A DNA stretch of 64,000 nt from Mycobacterium sp. DL440 (GCF_011745145.1 NZ_CP050191.1:2222984-2286983), one strand, 5' to 3'. Counted from the first letter of the stretch, positions 46,120 through 54,570 are shown. The notes: generated by a model not told the origin, from the sequence alone. Numbers and translations: made by a program.

Positions 46120-46263
46120 ATGGGTAAGTCGAGCAGTAGCCGCGTTACCAGCTCCTCGGTGGCCAAGAAAGCCTCCGCGTTGTTGAGTAACCCCAAGACG
46201 CCGGCGAAGACCAAGTCGGTGGCCGCCAGCGCATTGGCGCAGACCAAGAGCAAGCGCAAATAG
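46120..46263 (+). CDS. Ser/Lys-rich 47-residue protein
   Basis: The ATG at 46120 is preceded by GGAAGGAG. The 47-residue product alternates Ser/Thr and Lys/Ala (MGKSSSSRVTSSSVAKKASA, ending QTKSKRK). It is strongly basic and could bind nucleic acid. It is too short for automated calls but has a good ribosome binding site and a natural stop 49 bases before the converging recombinase gene. Function is unknown. Confidence 0.55.
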   Translation: MGKSSSSRVTSSSVAKKASALLSNPKTPAKTKSVAASALAQTKSKRK

Positions 46264-46312
46264 GTACCACTGATTGCACCACAGAGCCGGCTCCTCTGTT
46301 GCACATCGCGAG

Positions 46313-47398
46313 TCAGGTGCCCGGGGCAGGGTATGTTGCCGCAATGTCGGCGGCGAGTTCATACATGCGGTTTTGTGCTGCAGCGGTGCGTGTTTCGGTT
46401 CCTGCGGCAGTGACGTAGCGCTGGGATGTGGTCATTGATTCGTGCCCCAGCAGCTTCATCAGTGTGTAGACGCTGACATTTGCGTTGGCCAATTCGGTGG
46501 CGAACGTGTGTCGCAACCCGTGCACCATCGCCCCGGGCACCGGTTGGGCATCGGGACCGGCAAGCTTGAAAGCACGCTTGATGCGTGACTGCACCGTTCC
46601 CCGTGTGATGCGCTGACCGTTACGCCCAACAAAAAGTGGTGAACGTGCCGGCCACCGAGAAACACCGCCGACCGTGGGTCCAGCCTGACCTTTGACGGCG
46701 TCAGGGAATCGCGTCGCCCTGCTGTCGAGGTAGGCTTCGATCACTCTCAGCAAGTCGGCTTCTACCGGTACCGCCCGATCCTTGCCACCCTTGCCTTTTA
46801 CGTGGATGATCCCGGCACCGTCGTTGACGGTGCGCACGTCGCCGACGTCGGCCTGGCGCAGTTCCTCTGCCCTCAAGCCTGCCAACAACGATGTGAGGAT
46901 TATCGCGAGATCCCTTTCTGCCCAATCTGTTTGACGTGTCGAGACAGAATCATCTGCGACAGCTTGCAGCAACGCGCCGACGGCGGCGTGGGGGAGCGCC
47001 TTGGGTAATGGCCGCGCGAGTTTCGGTCGGCCGACCAATGCCATGGGATTCGCGGTCAGCAGTTCAGAAGTGAACTGGAATGTGCACAGCACATTCCAGG
47101 TGGACCAGCATCGCCGGATCGAAGCGGCTTCATGGTCGCGCGCGTAGGCGGCGAACGCGGCGCGCATCGAGTCCTTCGTTATGTCAGATACGGCGAGTCG
47201 AGCGGGATCGCCGCCGGTGGCCAGCGTGGCGATCGCGACGAAGTCCTGGCGGTACGCCTTCATCGTGTGTGCGGATGGTTTGCGGGTCTGCCGATCATTG
47301 AGGAACTCGACGAACCAGGCCGGAAGCGGATCGGTGGATGCCTCGGTCGTCGCCATAGGGACAGGCGAGGTAGGCGAGGACTCACGGCTGACGACCAT
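46313..47398 (-). CDS. Tyrosine recombinase/integrase
   Basis: The 361-residue protein has the catalytic pattern of phage-type integrases: Arg in LLAGLRAEELRQADV, Lys in HVKGKGGKDRAVPV, H-x-x-R in VHGLRHTFATELA, His in LLGHESMTTSQ and Tyr in RYVTAAG. The N-terminal 110 residues form a core-binding domain. It has no directionality-factor gene beside it. It sits 0.8 kb inside the right candidate transposon end, and a GTCAC-N-GTGAC dyad lies 107 bases upstream of its start. It may move a nested element or resolve cointegrates. Confidence 0.88.
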   Translation of the reverse strand: MVVSRESSPTSPVPMATTEASTDPLPAWFVEFLNDRQTRKPSAHTMKAYRQDFVAIATLATGGDPARLAVSDITKDSMRAAFAAYARDHEAASIRRCWSTWNVLCTFQFTSELLTANPMALVGRPKLARPLPKALPHAAVGALLQAVADDSVSTRQTDWAERDLAIILTSLLAGLRAEELRQADVGDVRTVNDGAGIIHVKGKGGKDRAVPVEADLLRVIEAYLDSRATRFPDAVKGQAGPTVGGVSRWPARSPLFVGRNGQRITRGTVQSRIKRAFKLAGPDAQPVPGAMVHGLRHTFATELANANVSVYTLMKLLGHESMTTSQRYVTAAGTETRTAAAQNRMYELAADIAATYPAPGT

Positions 47399-47504
47399 GT
47401 CTCAACGCTCACGCAAAAATGATGGATAATCAACGTTATCCATGTAATCGACTCAAAGCCGAAGCGCAACAGTAACTTTCCCGCAATCAGACCCGGGGGA
47501 GAAG

Positions 47505-47517
47505 TGTCACTGTGACA
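47505..47517. promoter_or_regulatory. Dyad TGTCAC-T-GTGACA near recombinase and small gene
   Basis: This is a perfect 13-bp dyad in the 165-base divergent region between the recombinase gene and the small gene at 47564. The 11-bp core is shared with the repeats at 2985 and 3492. It is either an operator for one of the divergent genes or a recombination-related site. Confidence 0.4.
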
Positions 47518-47563
47518 AAACTGTGCGCTCCGGCCCCGGGGTCACCCGGCATAGACTGTCGGA

Positions 47564-47821
47564 GTGAGTCGCGAGACCGCCGACGACAAATCCGACGCCT
47601 TGGCCGTCCTGGCGGAACTGCTGCACGCCAGCGACCTGTCGACCACACAGAAGCGCGCCGTGTACGACGCTATCGCCGACAGCTCGATCGAAGGCGCGAC
47701 ACCTAACCGCGAATTCATGCTCCGGCTCATTGAGCTTGCGGCCGGGCGTCTCAACTTCGACCAATACAAAACACAAACACTCCAGGCGCACACCTCGACC
47801 GTCGACCACAAGCCCCGTTGA
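47564..47821 (+). CDS. Small hypothetical protein (85 residues)
   Basis: A GTG opens VSRETADDKSDALAVLAELL, then two amphipathic helices (TQKRAVYDAIADSSIEGA, REFMLRLIELAAGRL). The composition is coherent, though the ribosome binding site is weak. It is divergent from the tyrosine recombinase. Small helical proteins in this position may be regulators. No family was recognised. Confidence 0.5.
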   Translation: MSRETADDKSDALAVLAELLHASDLSTTQKRAVYDAIADSSIEGATPNREFMLRLIELAAGRLNFDQYKTQTLQAHTSTVDHKPR

Positions 47822-48128
47822 CCGACGCCGACTCTGCAGCCGGCAGCACAAGCCACCAAGAGCTACGCGAACGCTAGCCCAAGGTGGCGACCCAACCCGA
47901 AATACCATGGTCGAGAAGATAATTCACGCTCCATCAACATCCAGCCACAACCGGAAACAAACGTCACGTGACACTTAAGTCTCGACGGGGTGGGGTGGCA
48001 CATTGACGTCACTGAAGGCCCAGCAGGCGAAGATGCCATCGAAACCCGGAACCGTCAGATAGTTCCGGACGAGTGATACGGCATTGTCAGGTAATCGCAG
48101 AATCGGAGCCAGCACCCGACCATCCAGG

Positions 48129-48215
48129 CAACTCTCATGTTTTCCTGGATTTCCGCTCAGATCGGACAACTCTCATGTTTTCCGGGATTACTCTCACCTT
48201 TTCCTAGATCGGACA
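48129..48215 (-). repeat. Candidate right end of Tn7-like element: three transposase-binding-like repeats
   Basis: On the plus strand, CAACTCTCATGTTTTCC lies at 48129 and 48168, and a variant, TTACTCTCACCTTTTCC, at 48188. GATCGGACA occurs at 48160 and at the outer edge (ends 48215). Read inward on the minus strand, the end begins TGTCCGATC and repeats AGGAAAACATGAGAGTTG, matching the left cluster at 3801-3862 in inverted orientation. Overlapping sites at one end and spaced sites at the other are typical of Tn7-like ends. No five-base duplication was found. The stretch 47822-48421 has no gene. Confidence 0.5.
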
Positions 48216-48249
48216 CGAGAGATTGAGGGTGACCCATCGCTTATCGCCA

Positions 48250-48312
48250 GGTTGGAAATGTACCGATAAGCTACATTATGTTAAGTAAAAGTCTCCGTTT
48301 TCATCAGATGAA
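48250..48312. repeat. Degenerate dispersed repeat, copy D
   Basis: The 3' part (GTAAAAGTCTCCGTTTTCAT) closely matches the 3' part of repeat copy A at 50148. The 5' half is decayed. The final TTCATC-A-GATGAA is a perfect small dyad. It starts 35 bases outside the candidate transposon end. Confidence 0.45.
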
Positions 48313-48421
48313 TCATCTTCAAGCCGATCGACGACGGGATCGGCACTGGCGTCGCCACCGCCGGACCCGAGCGGCGTTCACCGAGTTCAGCACTGACGCA
48401 ACGTGTTAGGCGGGAGCGCGG

Positions 48422-48652
48422 TCATTCAGCATCGTCCCGCGTCGCTTCGCAGACCATGATCGCCAGTCTCAACTTTGTGTTGGGGTCTCCCATCCGGGGT
48501 ACGTCCCATGCCTCAACGATGTATTCGGTTCCATCGATCGTGACGTGATCGCCGATCGTCATCGTTCGATTTCCCAGTTGCTCTAGGTCAACTAGGGCCC
48601 ATCGCCCTCGACCAGTGATCGTGAACCACGATTCTGAGTGAAACTCGATCAT
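48422..48652 (-). CDS. Small beta-rich hypothetical protein
   Basis: The 76-residue product (MIEFHSESWFTITGRGRWAL...) has alternating strands (DHVTIDGTEYIVEAWDVPR, KLRLAIMVCEATRD) suggesting a small beta barrel. The frame is compact with natural composition. No motif recognised. It lies in the patchwork zone outside the candidate transposon. Confidence 0.5.
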   Translation of the reverse strand: MIEFHSESWFTITGRGRWALVDLEQLGNRTMTIGDHVTIDGTEYIVEAWDVPRMGDPNTKLRLAIMVCEATRDDAE

Positions 48653-48972
48653 TCGTGCACGCTAGCCCAGGGAGGCTAGTTCCAAAGATTATTGTCACTT
48701 TCGACACCAACTCCCCGACAATCTGCAACCGCCGCTCCCGCACACCGAGCAGGTAGGCCAAATTCTCCTCACCCTGCACCACACTCAACAACCGCGCATC
48801 GCCGGGATACGGCGTCAGATACGGCGGATAACTCGCCAACAACCGCGGCAACCGACCAAGCGACGACGCAAAAACCCAACCACATCGAGGATCTAACAGA
48901 CCCACCCACGACCGAGCCGAGAAAACCCAGACAGAACCCCGGGCCGTGGCTGCGCTGATGTTGCCTGGCTAG
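48653..48972. other. Gene-poor stretch with possible coding relic
   Basis: About 320 bases. A minus-strand frame (SVVQGEENLAYLLGVRERRL...) looks protein-like for some 60 residues but has no start or matching end. It may be a relic. Confidence 0.3.
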
Positions 48973-49358
48973 CTAGAAAGGGTCAATGACGTCTTGGCCT
49001 GTCGCCACCACTCGGACGTCCGATCGTAAATCGTCATCAAGGTGTGCGAGTTGGTCGGTATCAACGATCAGCGTGGGATACCCGGGCGCCAGGATTACCG
49101 CGTTAGCGCGGCGAGCGAGCTCCACAAGAAGGTCAAACACTTGACCTCCGGCCGGACGGTGGACAGCGATGCTGTCCTGGGTATCTGCCTGCAGTTCTAG
49201 GGAAACATGTCTCCCCCGCCACCGTCAGCACATCGAATCTCAGGCGATTCAGGGTCGGTGAGATCAAGGTGTCTCGCAAAGACCTCAAGGACCGTTGCGG
49301 TGGGGATCGGAGTGCTCTTGCCGTCACGAAAAGCCACGACGAAAATATCGAAACTCAC
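48973..49358 (-). pseudogene. Frameshifted hypothetical gene
   Basis: From the GTG at 49358 (AGTAGGG upstream) the frame reads VSFDIFVVAFRDGKSTPIPT and then LEVFARHLDLTD, and stops at MFP after about 52 residues. A shifted frame continues smoothly: HVSLELQADTQDSIAVHRPA, GQVFDLLVELARRANAVIL, ending GQDVIDPF at 48973. Adding one G to the GGGGG run near 49212 would merge both into a protein of about 129 residues. The parts look like one small alpha/beta protein of the type found beside toxin or immunity genes. The single-base loss makes it a probable pseudogene. Confidence 0.62.
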
Positions 49359-49410
49359 TCGCCAACCCTACTTTTGAACTGGTTCTGCGCGTGACCTCAT
49401 CCGGCGAACC

Positions 49411-49893
49411 TCATACGACGGGACAACCGGGTACCTCGCAGGTCTGATCGCGGTCAGTATCGCCGTGCTCGTACTCGAAGTGGAAGCACACGTAGTGCAT
49501 CCGCTCGAACACGACGGCGAAGTGCGTGCCGGCGGATAGTTCTCCGCATGCGCGGCACACTTGAGCAGGAGAGAGCAGCGCTTCAAGTGCTTCATCCACC
49601 ACGCGATCGATGTCGGCAGCCGTGCACTCAGCCTCATGAACATCGCCACCCGCCGTCCGGCGGACAACATGGCGCGAACCGTCCACGTGAACTACCACCG
49701 AAGCGGTGAACGGGAACGTGTCTCCGGGCACAGTGAACAGCAGGTCGTGCATCGACGTACCACAGTGAACGTGCTGCGACCAGCGCCCGCGTGCTGCGAC
49801 AAGTGTTGTCGCATTGCTCAGGGCAGCAGGAACACGGAGGCGGTTCCTCAAGAAGTCGAGGCTCTCGACCCACGAGTCATAAGTGCTGTGCAC
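49411..49893 (-). CDS. Hypothetical protein with C-terminal Cys cluster
   Basis: The 160-residue protein has a central beta region (MHDLLFTVPGDTFPFTASVVVHVDG) and a C-terminal part with VCRACGELSAG ... VCFHF and TCEVPGC. This could bind a metal. The frame is intact and the composition natural. It precedes the frameshifted gene by 53 bases, so the two probably formed one transcript. Function is unknown. Confidence 0.55.
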   Translation of the reverse strand: MHSTYDSWVESLDFLRNRLRVPAALSNATTLVAARGRWSQHVHCGTSMHDLLFTVPGDTFPFTASVVVHVDGSRHVVRRTAGGDVHEAECTAADIDRVVDEALEALLSPAQVCRACGELSAGTHFAVVFERMHYVCFHFEYEHGDTDRDQTCEVPGCPVV

Positions 49894-50147
49894 GCCTCGA
49901 TCGTGCCTCAGGCGGGGCTCCTTGGCGAGCGTCTTCTAGTGGTTGATGCCAGCGGACCGCCTACTTCTGCGCGGATTTCCACTCCACACGGCTGCGTGAA
50001 CCGGGCGAGGGCGCCTGTGGACGCACTCACGGGCTCGCAGCAAACTGTTGTCACCATCAAACTCGGCGGCGGCAACCGCATGACCCCGCATCGCCCCGCG
50101 ACCAACTCGCCGCCCCGCCCCATCTTGATTCATCGCCTACATTCCCG
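49894..50147. other. Intergenic stretch before repeat A
   Basis: About 250 bases. Arg/Pro-rich shadow frames only; no supported feature. Confidence 0.3.
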
Positions 50148-50222
50148 GGAATACGGCGGAATCGAATATGGCGGGTTACCAGTAAACGTCGCCGTTTTCA
50201 TCAGGTGAACCGCCGGCTCTGA
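50148..50222. repeat. Dispersed repeat, copy A
   Basis: The consensus GGAATACG-N-CGG-N-ATCG-N-ATA is followed by TTACCAGTAAA and CGCC, then GTTTTCATCAGGTGAAC. Two more good copies are at 50632 and 51423, and a decayed one at 48250. All four are in the same orientation and each separates short gene units. Confidence 0.6.
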
Positions 50223-50382
50223 TGAGGGTTGTTACGGGTTCGACTACTCCATGTCGGTGCCCGACAACATCCGGAAGACGATGCCCTGTCCATCTGACGA
50301 ATCATGCCAACCTAAGCCGATCGGAATGGTTTCGCACTGATGGGGTTTGGGGATTCGCATCGTCGGGAAAAATCAACCTATG

Positions 50383-50607
50383 CGAACACTCATTGCCCGT
50401 TCGACCATCGCCATTCTTGCCGCTGCTGCTGCCATGTCGCTGTTCGGGGCCGGGATCAGTTCGGCAGAGCCCCTGAACTGTATCAACGGACAGTTCTGGG
50501 ATCCGATCACCAACACCTGCCAGACGCCCCGTCCAGCGGACAACTGTGCGCCCGGTGAGTACTGGAACGCTTTGTCCAATGTCTGCCGGCCTATCGGTCA
50601 ACTCTAG
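50383..50607 (+). CDS. Small secreted Cys-containing protein
   Basis: The ATG at 50383 begins MRTLIARSTIAILAAAAAMS, a classical signal peptide that should be cleaved after SSAEP-like residues near 29. The mature 45 residues hold two similar units, LNCINGQFWDPITNTCQTP and DNCAPGEYWNALSNVCRP, each with a Cys pair. This resembles small chitin-binding-like or disulfide-knotted peptides. It should be exported. Function is unknown. Confidence 0.65.
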   Translation, partial: RTLIARSTIAILAAAAAMSLFGAGISSAEPLNCINGQFWDPITNTCQTPRPADNCAPGEYWNALSNVCRPIGQL

Positions 50608-50631
50608 CCCGCTTCGCCGCCCCAGGTGGCG

Positions 50632-50712
50632 AGGAATACGACGGAATCGGATATGCAGCGTTACCAGTAGAGCGCGCTGTATTGCACTGCGGCCCAACCG
50701 TTCTCAACTATC
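50632..50712. repeat. Dispersed repeat, copy B
   Basis: Carries GAGGAATACG-A-CGGAATCG, TTACCAGTAGA, and then TTGCACTGCGGCCCAACCG. The last part is also in copy C (TTGCGCTGCACCCCAATTG) but missing from copy A. It ends at the 3' end of the MazF gene at 50708. Confidence 0.6.
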
Positions 50713-51052
50713 GCGCAAGGCCGAGGAATGCCATCATCGCTCGCTCGACTTCGACGACTTGCTCCGCCGTCAGACGACCGACTCGGGCGTGGACGTTCGA
50801 CCTTTTGACGGTTGTGAGCTTGTCGATCATCACGTCACTGTCGTGATCAAGTCCGGATAACCGGCCGTCTCCGCCGGTTATCCGGATGCGCATCAACGGC
50901 GCATCCAACAGCGTGCTGGACATGGGAGCAACAGTTACAGAACTCGTGGCATCAAAGAGATCATCCTGAACAATCACCGCGGGACGCGGTTTGGTTGCGT
51001 AGACGCCTCCCGCCACGGTCCAGATCTCCCCTCGGTTCACTCCTCGTCCCAT
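50708..51052 (-). CDS. mazF: MazF/PemK-family toxin (endoribonuclease)
   Basis: The 114-residue protein has the PemK/MazF layout: [60 protein letters not shown] and an end helix. MazF toxins cut mRNA at short motifs and are neutralised by the linked antitoxin, whose gene overlaps this start by 16 bases. All core elements are present. Dispersed repeat B lies directly at its 3' end. Confidence 0.88.
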   Translation of the reverse strand: MGRGVNRGEIWTVAGGVYATKPRPAVIVQDDLFDATSSVTVAPMSSTLLDAPLMRIRITGGDGRLSGLDHDSDVMIDKLTTVKRSNVHARVGRLTAEQVVEVERAMMAFLGLAR

Positions 51053-51243
51053 GGCGTCGAGATGGCCTCAATGAAGTCCTGGTCATCGGTGCTTTCGTCC
51101 GCTCGCGCGACCAACGAAGCCTGACGATGCGCCTCGGCGGCAAAACTCTCAGTGCGCACGTCAGGCACCCAGACCTGCACCGGTCGCAGCCCCCGCTCCC
51201 GCATCCGCCGTCGGTACTCGCCGACCCTTTCCCTCACTGCCAT
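51037..51243 (-). CDS. mazE: MazE-like antitoxin (DUF3018 type)
   Basis: The 68-residue protein has a basic N-terminal part ([32 protein letters not shown]), characteristic of the DUF3018/MazE-like antitoxins, with a ribbon-helix-type DNA-binding section. An acidic tail ([13 protein letters not shown]) should wrap the toxin. It precedes and overlaps mazF, the standard order. The pair would autoregulate its promoter upstream. Confidence 0.82.
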   Translation of the reverse strand: MAVRERVGEYRRRMRERGLRPVQVWVPDVRTESFAAEAHRQASLVARADESTDDQDFIEAISTPWDEE

Positions 51244-51422
51244 GCCGCAATGTTACATGTAACGCCGAATCGGGGCAGCCCGATAGCCGGATCGGCCGAT
51301 GCAGCAAACAAACCTCCAAGCCACAGGGTCCCGCTCGACGGTTCGCCCGAGCTACCTGAAACTAGTCATCAGCACGAGCCTCGTGAAGCTGTTCCAACTT
51401 TGGCGCACCACTTTGCGGCCGG

Positions 51423-51500
51423 GTGGAATACGCCGGGATCGAATACGGAGGTTTACCAGTAAAGTACGCCCTGTTGCGCTGCACCCCAATTGTTTTCATC
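51423..51500. repeat. Dispersed repeat, copy C
   Basis: GTGGAATACG-C-CGGGATCGAATA, then TTTACCAGTAAA (itself a dyad) and the extended tail shared with copy B, ending GTTTTCATC as in copy A. It lies 30 bases beyond the 3' end of the truncated MazF gene. Confidence 0.6.
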
Positions 51501-51530
51501 CGACAGCGATGCTGCGCCGGGGGCTTGGCA

Positions 51531-51836
51531 TTACACATCCAGGACGAAGCGCACTACTTGGTCAATGGCTTGCATCTGTTCTGGACTAATCACTCCCTGG
51601 CGAGATGACAGTCGTTCGACGGAGACCACTCGCAGTTGGTCGCAGCGAACATAGGAAGTATGGTCCAGCCCGCTGTTCTCTGGCTCAAGTTCGACGTGGC
51701 TTCGCAAGCCGTAACCAACGGTCGTGATCGGTACGACGACCACCAGACCGCCCGGTCCATTGTTGAGAATGTCGACCGACACCACCGCCGCCAGCCGTCG
51801 AATGACTGAACTCGGTGCATATCCAGGCGAAAGCCG
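51531..51836 (-). pseudogene. 5'-truncated MazF/PemK toxin
   Basis: The frame reads LSPGYAPSSVIRRLAAVVS, then VDILNNGPGGLVVVVPITTV, with SGLDHTSYVRCDQLRVVSVERL and a final VVRFVLDV helix. This is the MazF/PemK family from its first conserved strand pair to the end. The N-terminal RGE-x-WW segment is missing. An in-frame stop lies about 15 codons upstream and no antitoxin gene is adjacent. A short product from an internal GTG near 51785 would lack part of the active site, so it is probably dead. Confidence 0.68.
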
Positions 51837-51854
51837 TTGGCTCGGGCAACAACC

Positions 51855-52481
51855 CTACGATGTGAAGAGTTCATGGAGATGCTGATCGATTGCGGCGAGG
51901 GCCTCCCCGGGATTGATGACCTCCAGGTCGAGAAGGGGCGTCAAGCCGGTCAACGCAAGGATACGGTCGGTCTCGGTGTTCACGTCGCGATGGCGTGCGA
52001 TCTCTCCATCCGTAATCGCTTGCGCGATGATCACTTTGACCTGTTCCCGCCCCTGGCGTAGGCCCTCGCGCGTGTGATCGCGAATCGCGTTGTCGTGCAG
52101 TGCTTCGAGAACGTAGGCGGCATTCATTCGGCTCGTCGCGCGCGCATCGTCATGCAGCGGCAGCATTTCGGTGAGTATCAACCGCAGGACGTCTCGCGGA
52201 TGCGGCACCGCGCCGAGCGCCTCCAGACCACGCGCCACTCGCTGAGCAGTCTGTTCGGCAGCGAAGTCCATCGCGAAAGAAAGCAACTCCCGACGACTCG
52301 CGAAGTAATGCTGGAGTTGGCCGTGTGACATCTCGGCCTCCGTCGCCACCTCACGCACACTCAGACGAAGGACCCCGCGTTGATCCACCACGCGCCACAG
52401 GGCGCGAGCGATGGTTTCGCGGCGTTCTCGATGGTCGACCTGTTTCGGCAACGCGCACCCCTTTCGGTTATTACCATACAT
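51855..52481 (-). CDS. TetR-family regulator
   Basis: The 208-residue protein starts at ATG 52481. The DNA-binding part is RRETIARALWRVVDQRGVLRL, then VREVATEAEMSHGQLQHYFA, the normal TetR helix-turn-helix with HYF before helix 4. The helical ligand domain follows. It is divergent from the hydrolase at 52642 and likely controls it through the 160-base region between them, which holds an AT-rich CATAATACAG. A start a few codons later (TTG) is possible. Confidence 0.85.
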   Translation of the reverse strand: MYGNNRKGCALPKQVDHRERRETIARALWRVVDQRGVLRLSVREVATEAEMSHGQLQHYFASRRELLSFAMDFAAEQTAQRVARGLEALGAVPHPRDVLRLILTEMLPLHDDARATSRMNAAYVLEALHDNAIRDHTREGLRQGREQVKVIIAQAITDGEIARHRDVNTETDRILALTGLTPLLDLEVINPGEALAAIDQHLHELFTS

Positions 52482-52641
52482 CTGACATAATACAGTTGGC
52501 TTGGAAAGGTGGTGCGAGTGACAGGTCTGCCGAGGAACGTCGAAGCACTCACTGAGGACCGCGACCGGTCGAGCCGGGCGGAGGTTGACGGCGCGCCACA
52601 CGCCCGGGCGAGCGCAGCCGCTTCGAGTTCGGGAGGGCGCA

Positions 52642-53508
52642 ATGACCGCATTCGCCGACCCTGAGCTGGAGGCAGCATATTTCGCGGCATACGACGCGGT
52701 GATGGCAAATTGGCCGGTGCCGGCCGAGACGGTAGATCTTTCGGGGCGATTCGGAACGACACGAGTCACGTCCGCAGGCCCGACCGCAGCGCCGTCGCTG
52801 GTCCTGCTCCACGGATACAGCGGCACGTCCGGAATGTGGTACCCGGTAGTCGGTTCGCTGGCCGAGGAGAACCATGTGCGGGCCGTGGACACCATGGGCG
52901 AGCCGGGCCGCAGCCGACACACCGGCGCCGCCTTGACCAGCATGGAAGATCTGGTGGACTGGCTGGCCGAAACTTTCGATCTGCTCGAGTTGCCCGCCGC
53001 CGACCTGTGCGGCCAATCCTTGGGCGGGCATCTCGCGCTCCGGTTCGCGCTCACCCATCCCGAACGGGTGAAGCGGCTGGTTTTGCTCGATCCGCCTCTG
53101 GTCTTCGCCGGGCTCAGCCCCGAGTTCGAGGAGCTGGGCCGGAATCGCGACCCGCACCCGACTTTCGAAGATGCCCGCGCGATCCTGGCACCGGGCGCCC
53201 CCGGCAGCGGACCGGCGCATCTGGAGGTCTACCTCGACCTGCTCGCTCACGGAGCCGCTCACTTCCCGGCCTCGCCGATCGTTCATCCCCGCCTGCCGGA
53301 AGGGTTGACGCACCTGCCGGTCCCGACGCTCGTCGCCCTGGCCGGGGCGAGCCAGATACATGATTCGGAGGCGGCCGCGGAAGTCGCGCGGCGTGCCGGG
53401 GCGCACACGGTGATTCTCCCCGGTGCGGGGCACAGCCTCCTGGCCGACGTCGAACCTGTCCGCAGCCTCGTCGTCGAACACCTCCGGCGGAGGGACTGGC
53501 CGACCTGA
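52642..53508 (+). CDS. Alpha/beta hydrolase
   Basis: From ATG 52642, preceded by GGGAGGG, the product has 288 residues. LLHGYSGTSGMW is the oxyanion loop, LCGQSLGGHLAL the nucleophile elbow (Ser), LVALAGASQIHD the acid strand, and LPGAGHSLL the catalytic His. It is a typical Ser hydrolase, probably an esterase or C-C bond hydrolase. The substrate likely resembles the ligand of the divergent TetR regulator. Confidence 0.83.
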   Translation: MTAFADPELEAAYFAAYDAVMANWPVPAETVDLSGRFGTTRVTSAGPTAAPSLVLLHGYSGTSGMWYPVVGSLAEENHVRAVDTMGEPGRSRHTGAALTSMEDLVDWLAETFDLLELPAADLCGQSLGGHLALRFALTHPERVKRLVLLDPPLVFAGLSPEFEELGRNRDPHPTFEDARAILAPGAPGSGPAHLEVYLDLLAHGAAHFPASPIVHPRLPEGLTHLPVPTLVALAGASQIHDSEAAAEVARRAGAHTVILPGAGHSLLADVEPVRSLVVEHLRRRDWPT

Positions 53509-53528
53509 TGCCGCGACCGCGGACCCAC

Positions 53529-53572
53529 CTTAGGGGCTGCGCCGACACACGTTACCCCGTTGTCCCCTAAGA
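53529..53572. terminator. Possible convergent terminator
   Basis: The convergent gap holds TTAGGGG and CCCCTAA as an inverted pair separated by about 27 bases. It may form a stem between the hydrolase and the ParA-like gene. There is no T-run on the plus strand, so this is weak. Confidence 0.3.
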
Positions 53573-53585
53573 TATTTCGCCGGAA

Positions 53586-54389
53586 CTACCGGTCGCTCGT
53601 ACTTCGACCTAGCAGGTCCCGTTCCAGGAAATCTCGGAAGATTCGCGCGAGACTCGTCGCGATTGGGTCGGAGTAATCTCCGAGTCGGTTTCCGAGTTGA
53701 AAGGCCTCGTTGATAACGGCCCGACGTGGCAGCTCAGCACGGACCTCGTCGCCAAATTCCGTCTGTACCTGTTCCCTGATCGACTGGTCGATGCCGTTTC
53801 TACGGTCGAAACCGGATAAAACTACACCACACCACCTGAGTGGATGTGTTCGTTGGATACGCTCAACTCTGTCACGGGCCTCGCGGGCTTTGCGCACCGC
53901 ATCAAGGGTCGGAGTGATCGGCGCGTACGCAACATCACCTAGATGCATTGCCAGGGCTTCCAGAGAGCCAGTGCGGCCGCCGGTGTCGATCAAAACAACC
54001 TCATAACGACCAAAGATGCCGGCAGCATCAAAGATGGCCCGCAACAATCCGGTGTCCGATACGCCGAAGCCCGCAACACGGCCTAAGGAAGCACCTGCAG
54101 GCAACAAATCGATGCCGGGCCATCTAGTTTCGATGATCTCCTCATCGATTCGCTTCGCGCCCTTGTCGGGATTCCCCCAAAAACTGATATCGGCGTCCTC
54201 GAGCACCGAACCCAAGCCGGTCGAATGCTGCGACACTCCAAAGTGATTGGACAGATTCCGCTCTGGGTCTGCGTCGACTAACAACGCGGAGATCCCGGCC
54301 CGCGAGGCTTCCCCCGCCAGCATCATCTGCCACAGCGTTTTCGCTGTGCCGCCCTTACCCGAGAGCACCAGCACCGAAACAGCTACCAT
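53586..54389 (-). CDS. ParA/MinD-like ATPase, orphan
   Basis: The 267-residue protein has the deviant Walker A SGKGGTAKTLW (residues 10-20), LLVDADPERN (Walker A' Asp) and VVLIDTGGRTGSLEALAMHL. These are standard for ParA/Soj ATPases that dimerise on DNA. No parB gene or parS-like repeat cluster is adjacent. Plasmid-derived or positioning roles are both possible. It is convergent with the hydrolase gene, and no partner gene is visible. Confidence 0.82.
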   Translation of the reverse strand: MVAVSVLVLSGKGGTAKTLWQMMLAGEASRAGISALLVDADPERNLSNHFGVSQHSTGLGSVLEDADISFWGNPDKGAKRIDEEIIETRWPGIDLLPAGASLGRVAGFGVSDTGLLRAIFDAAGIFGRYEVVLIDTGGRTGSLEALAMHLGDVAYAPITPTLDAVRKAREARDRVERIQRTHPLRWCGVVLSGFDRRNGIDQSIREQVQTEFGDEVRAELPRRAVINEAFQLGNRLGDYSDPIATSLARIFRDFLERDLLGRSTSDR

Positions 54390-54570
54390 TGCGAGCCTCT
54401 ATGCAACGCGTGACTCACCTCGCCGTACTCCCCCATCGTGGTCGCGCTGTTGCCAGACACCGTGCGTTCTCAGCTTATATGTCGAACACCGGCTATCCCG
54501 TCGTCACCCGATGCGAACGGGTATCACGGTGCAGGGCCCATGGAAGCTGGCGTGACCGTTTCGGTGCGAT

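Noticed and set aside
3796..48220. Five-base target duplication for the candidate transposon
   Set aside because: AGGTC outside the left TGTCC and CGAGA outside the right GGACA do not match; shifting by a few bases did not help.
50148..51510. Classical integron attC sites
   Set aside because: The repeats lack recognisable GTTRRRY/RYYYAAC core sites and no IntI-type integrase with its extra domain is present.
53586..54389. Plasmid partition locus
   Set aside because: The ParA-like gene stands alone without parB, parS-like repeats or a replication gene.
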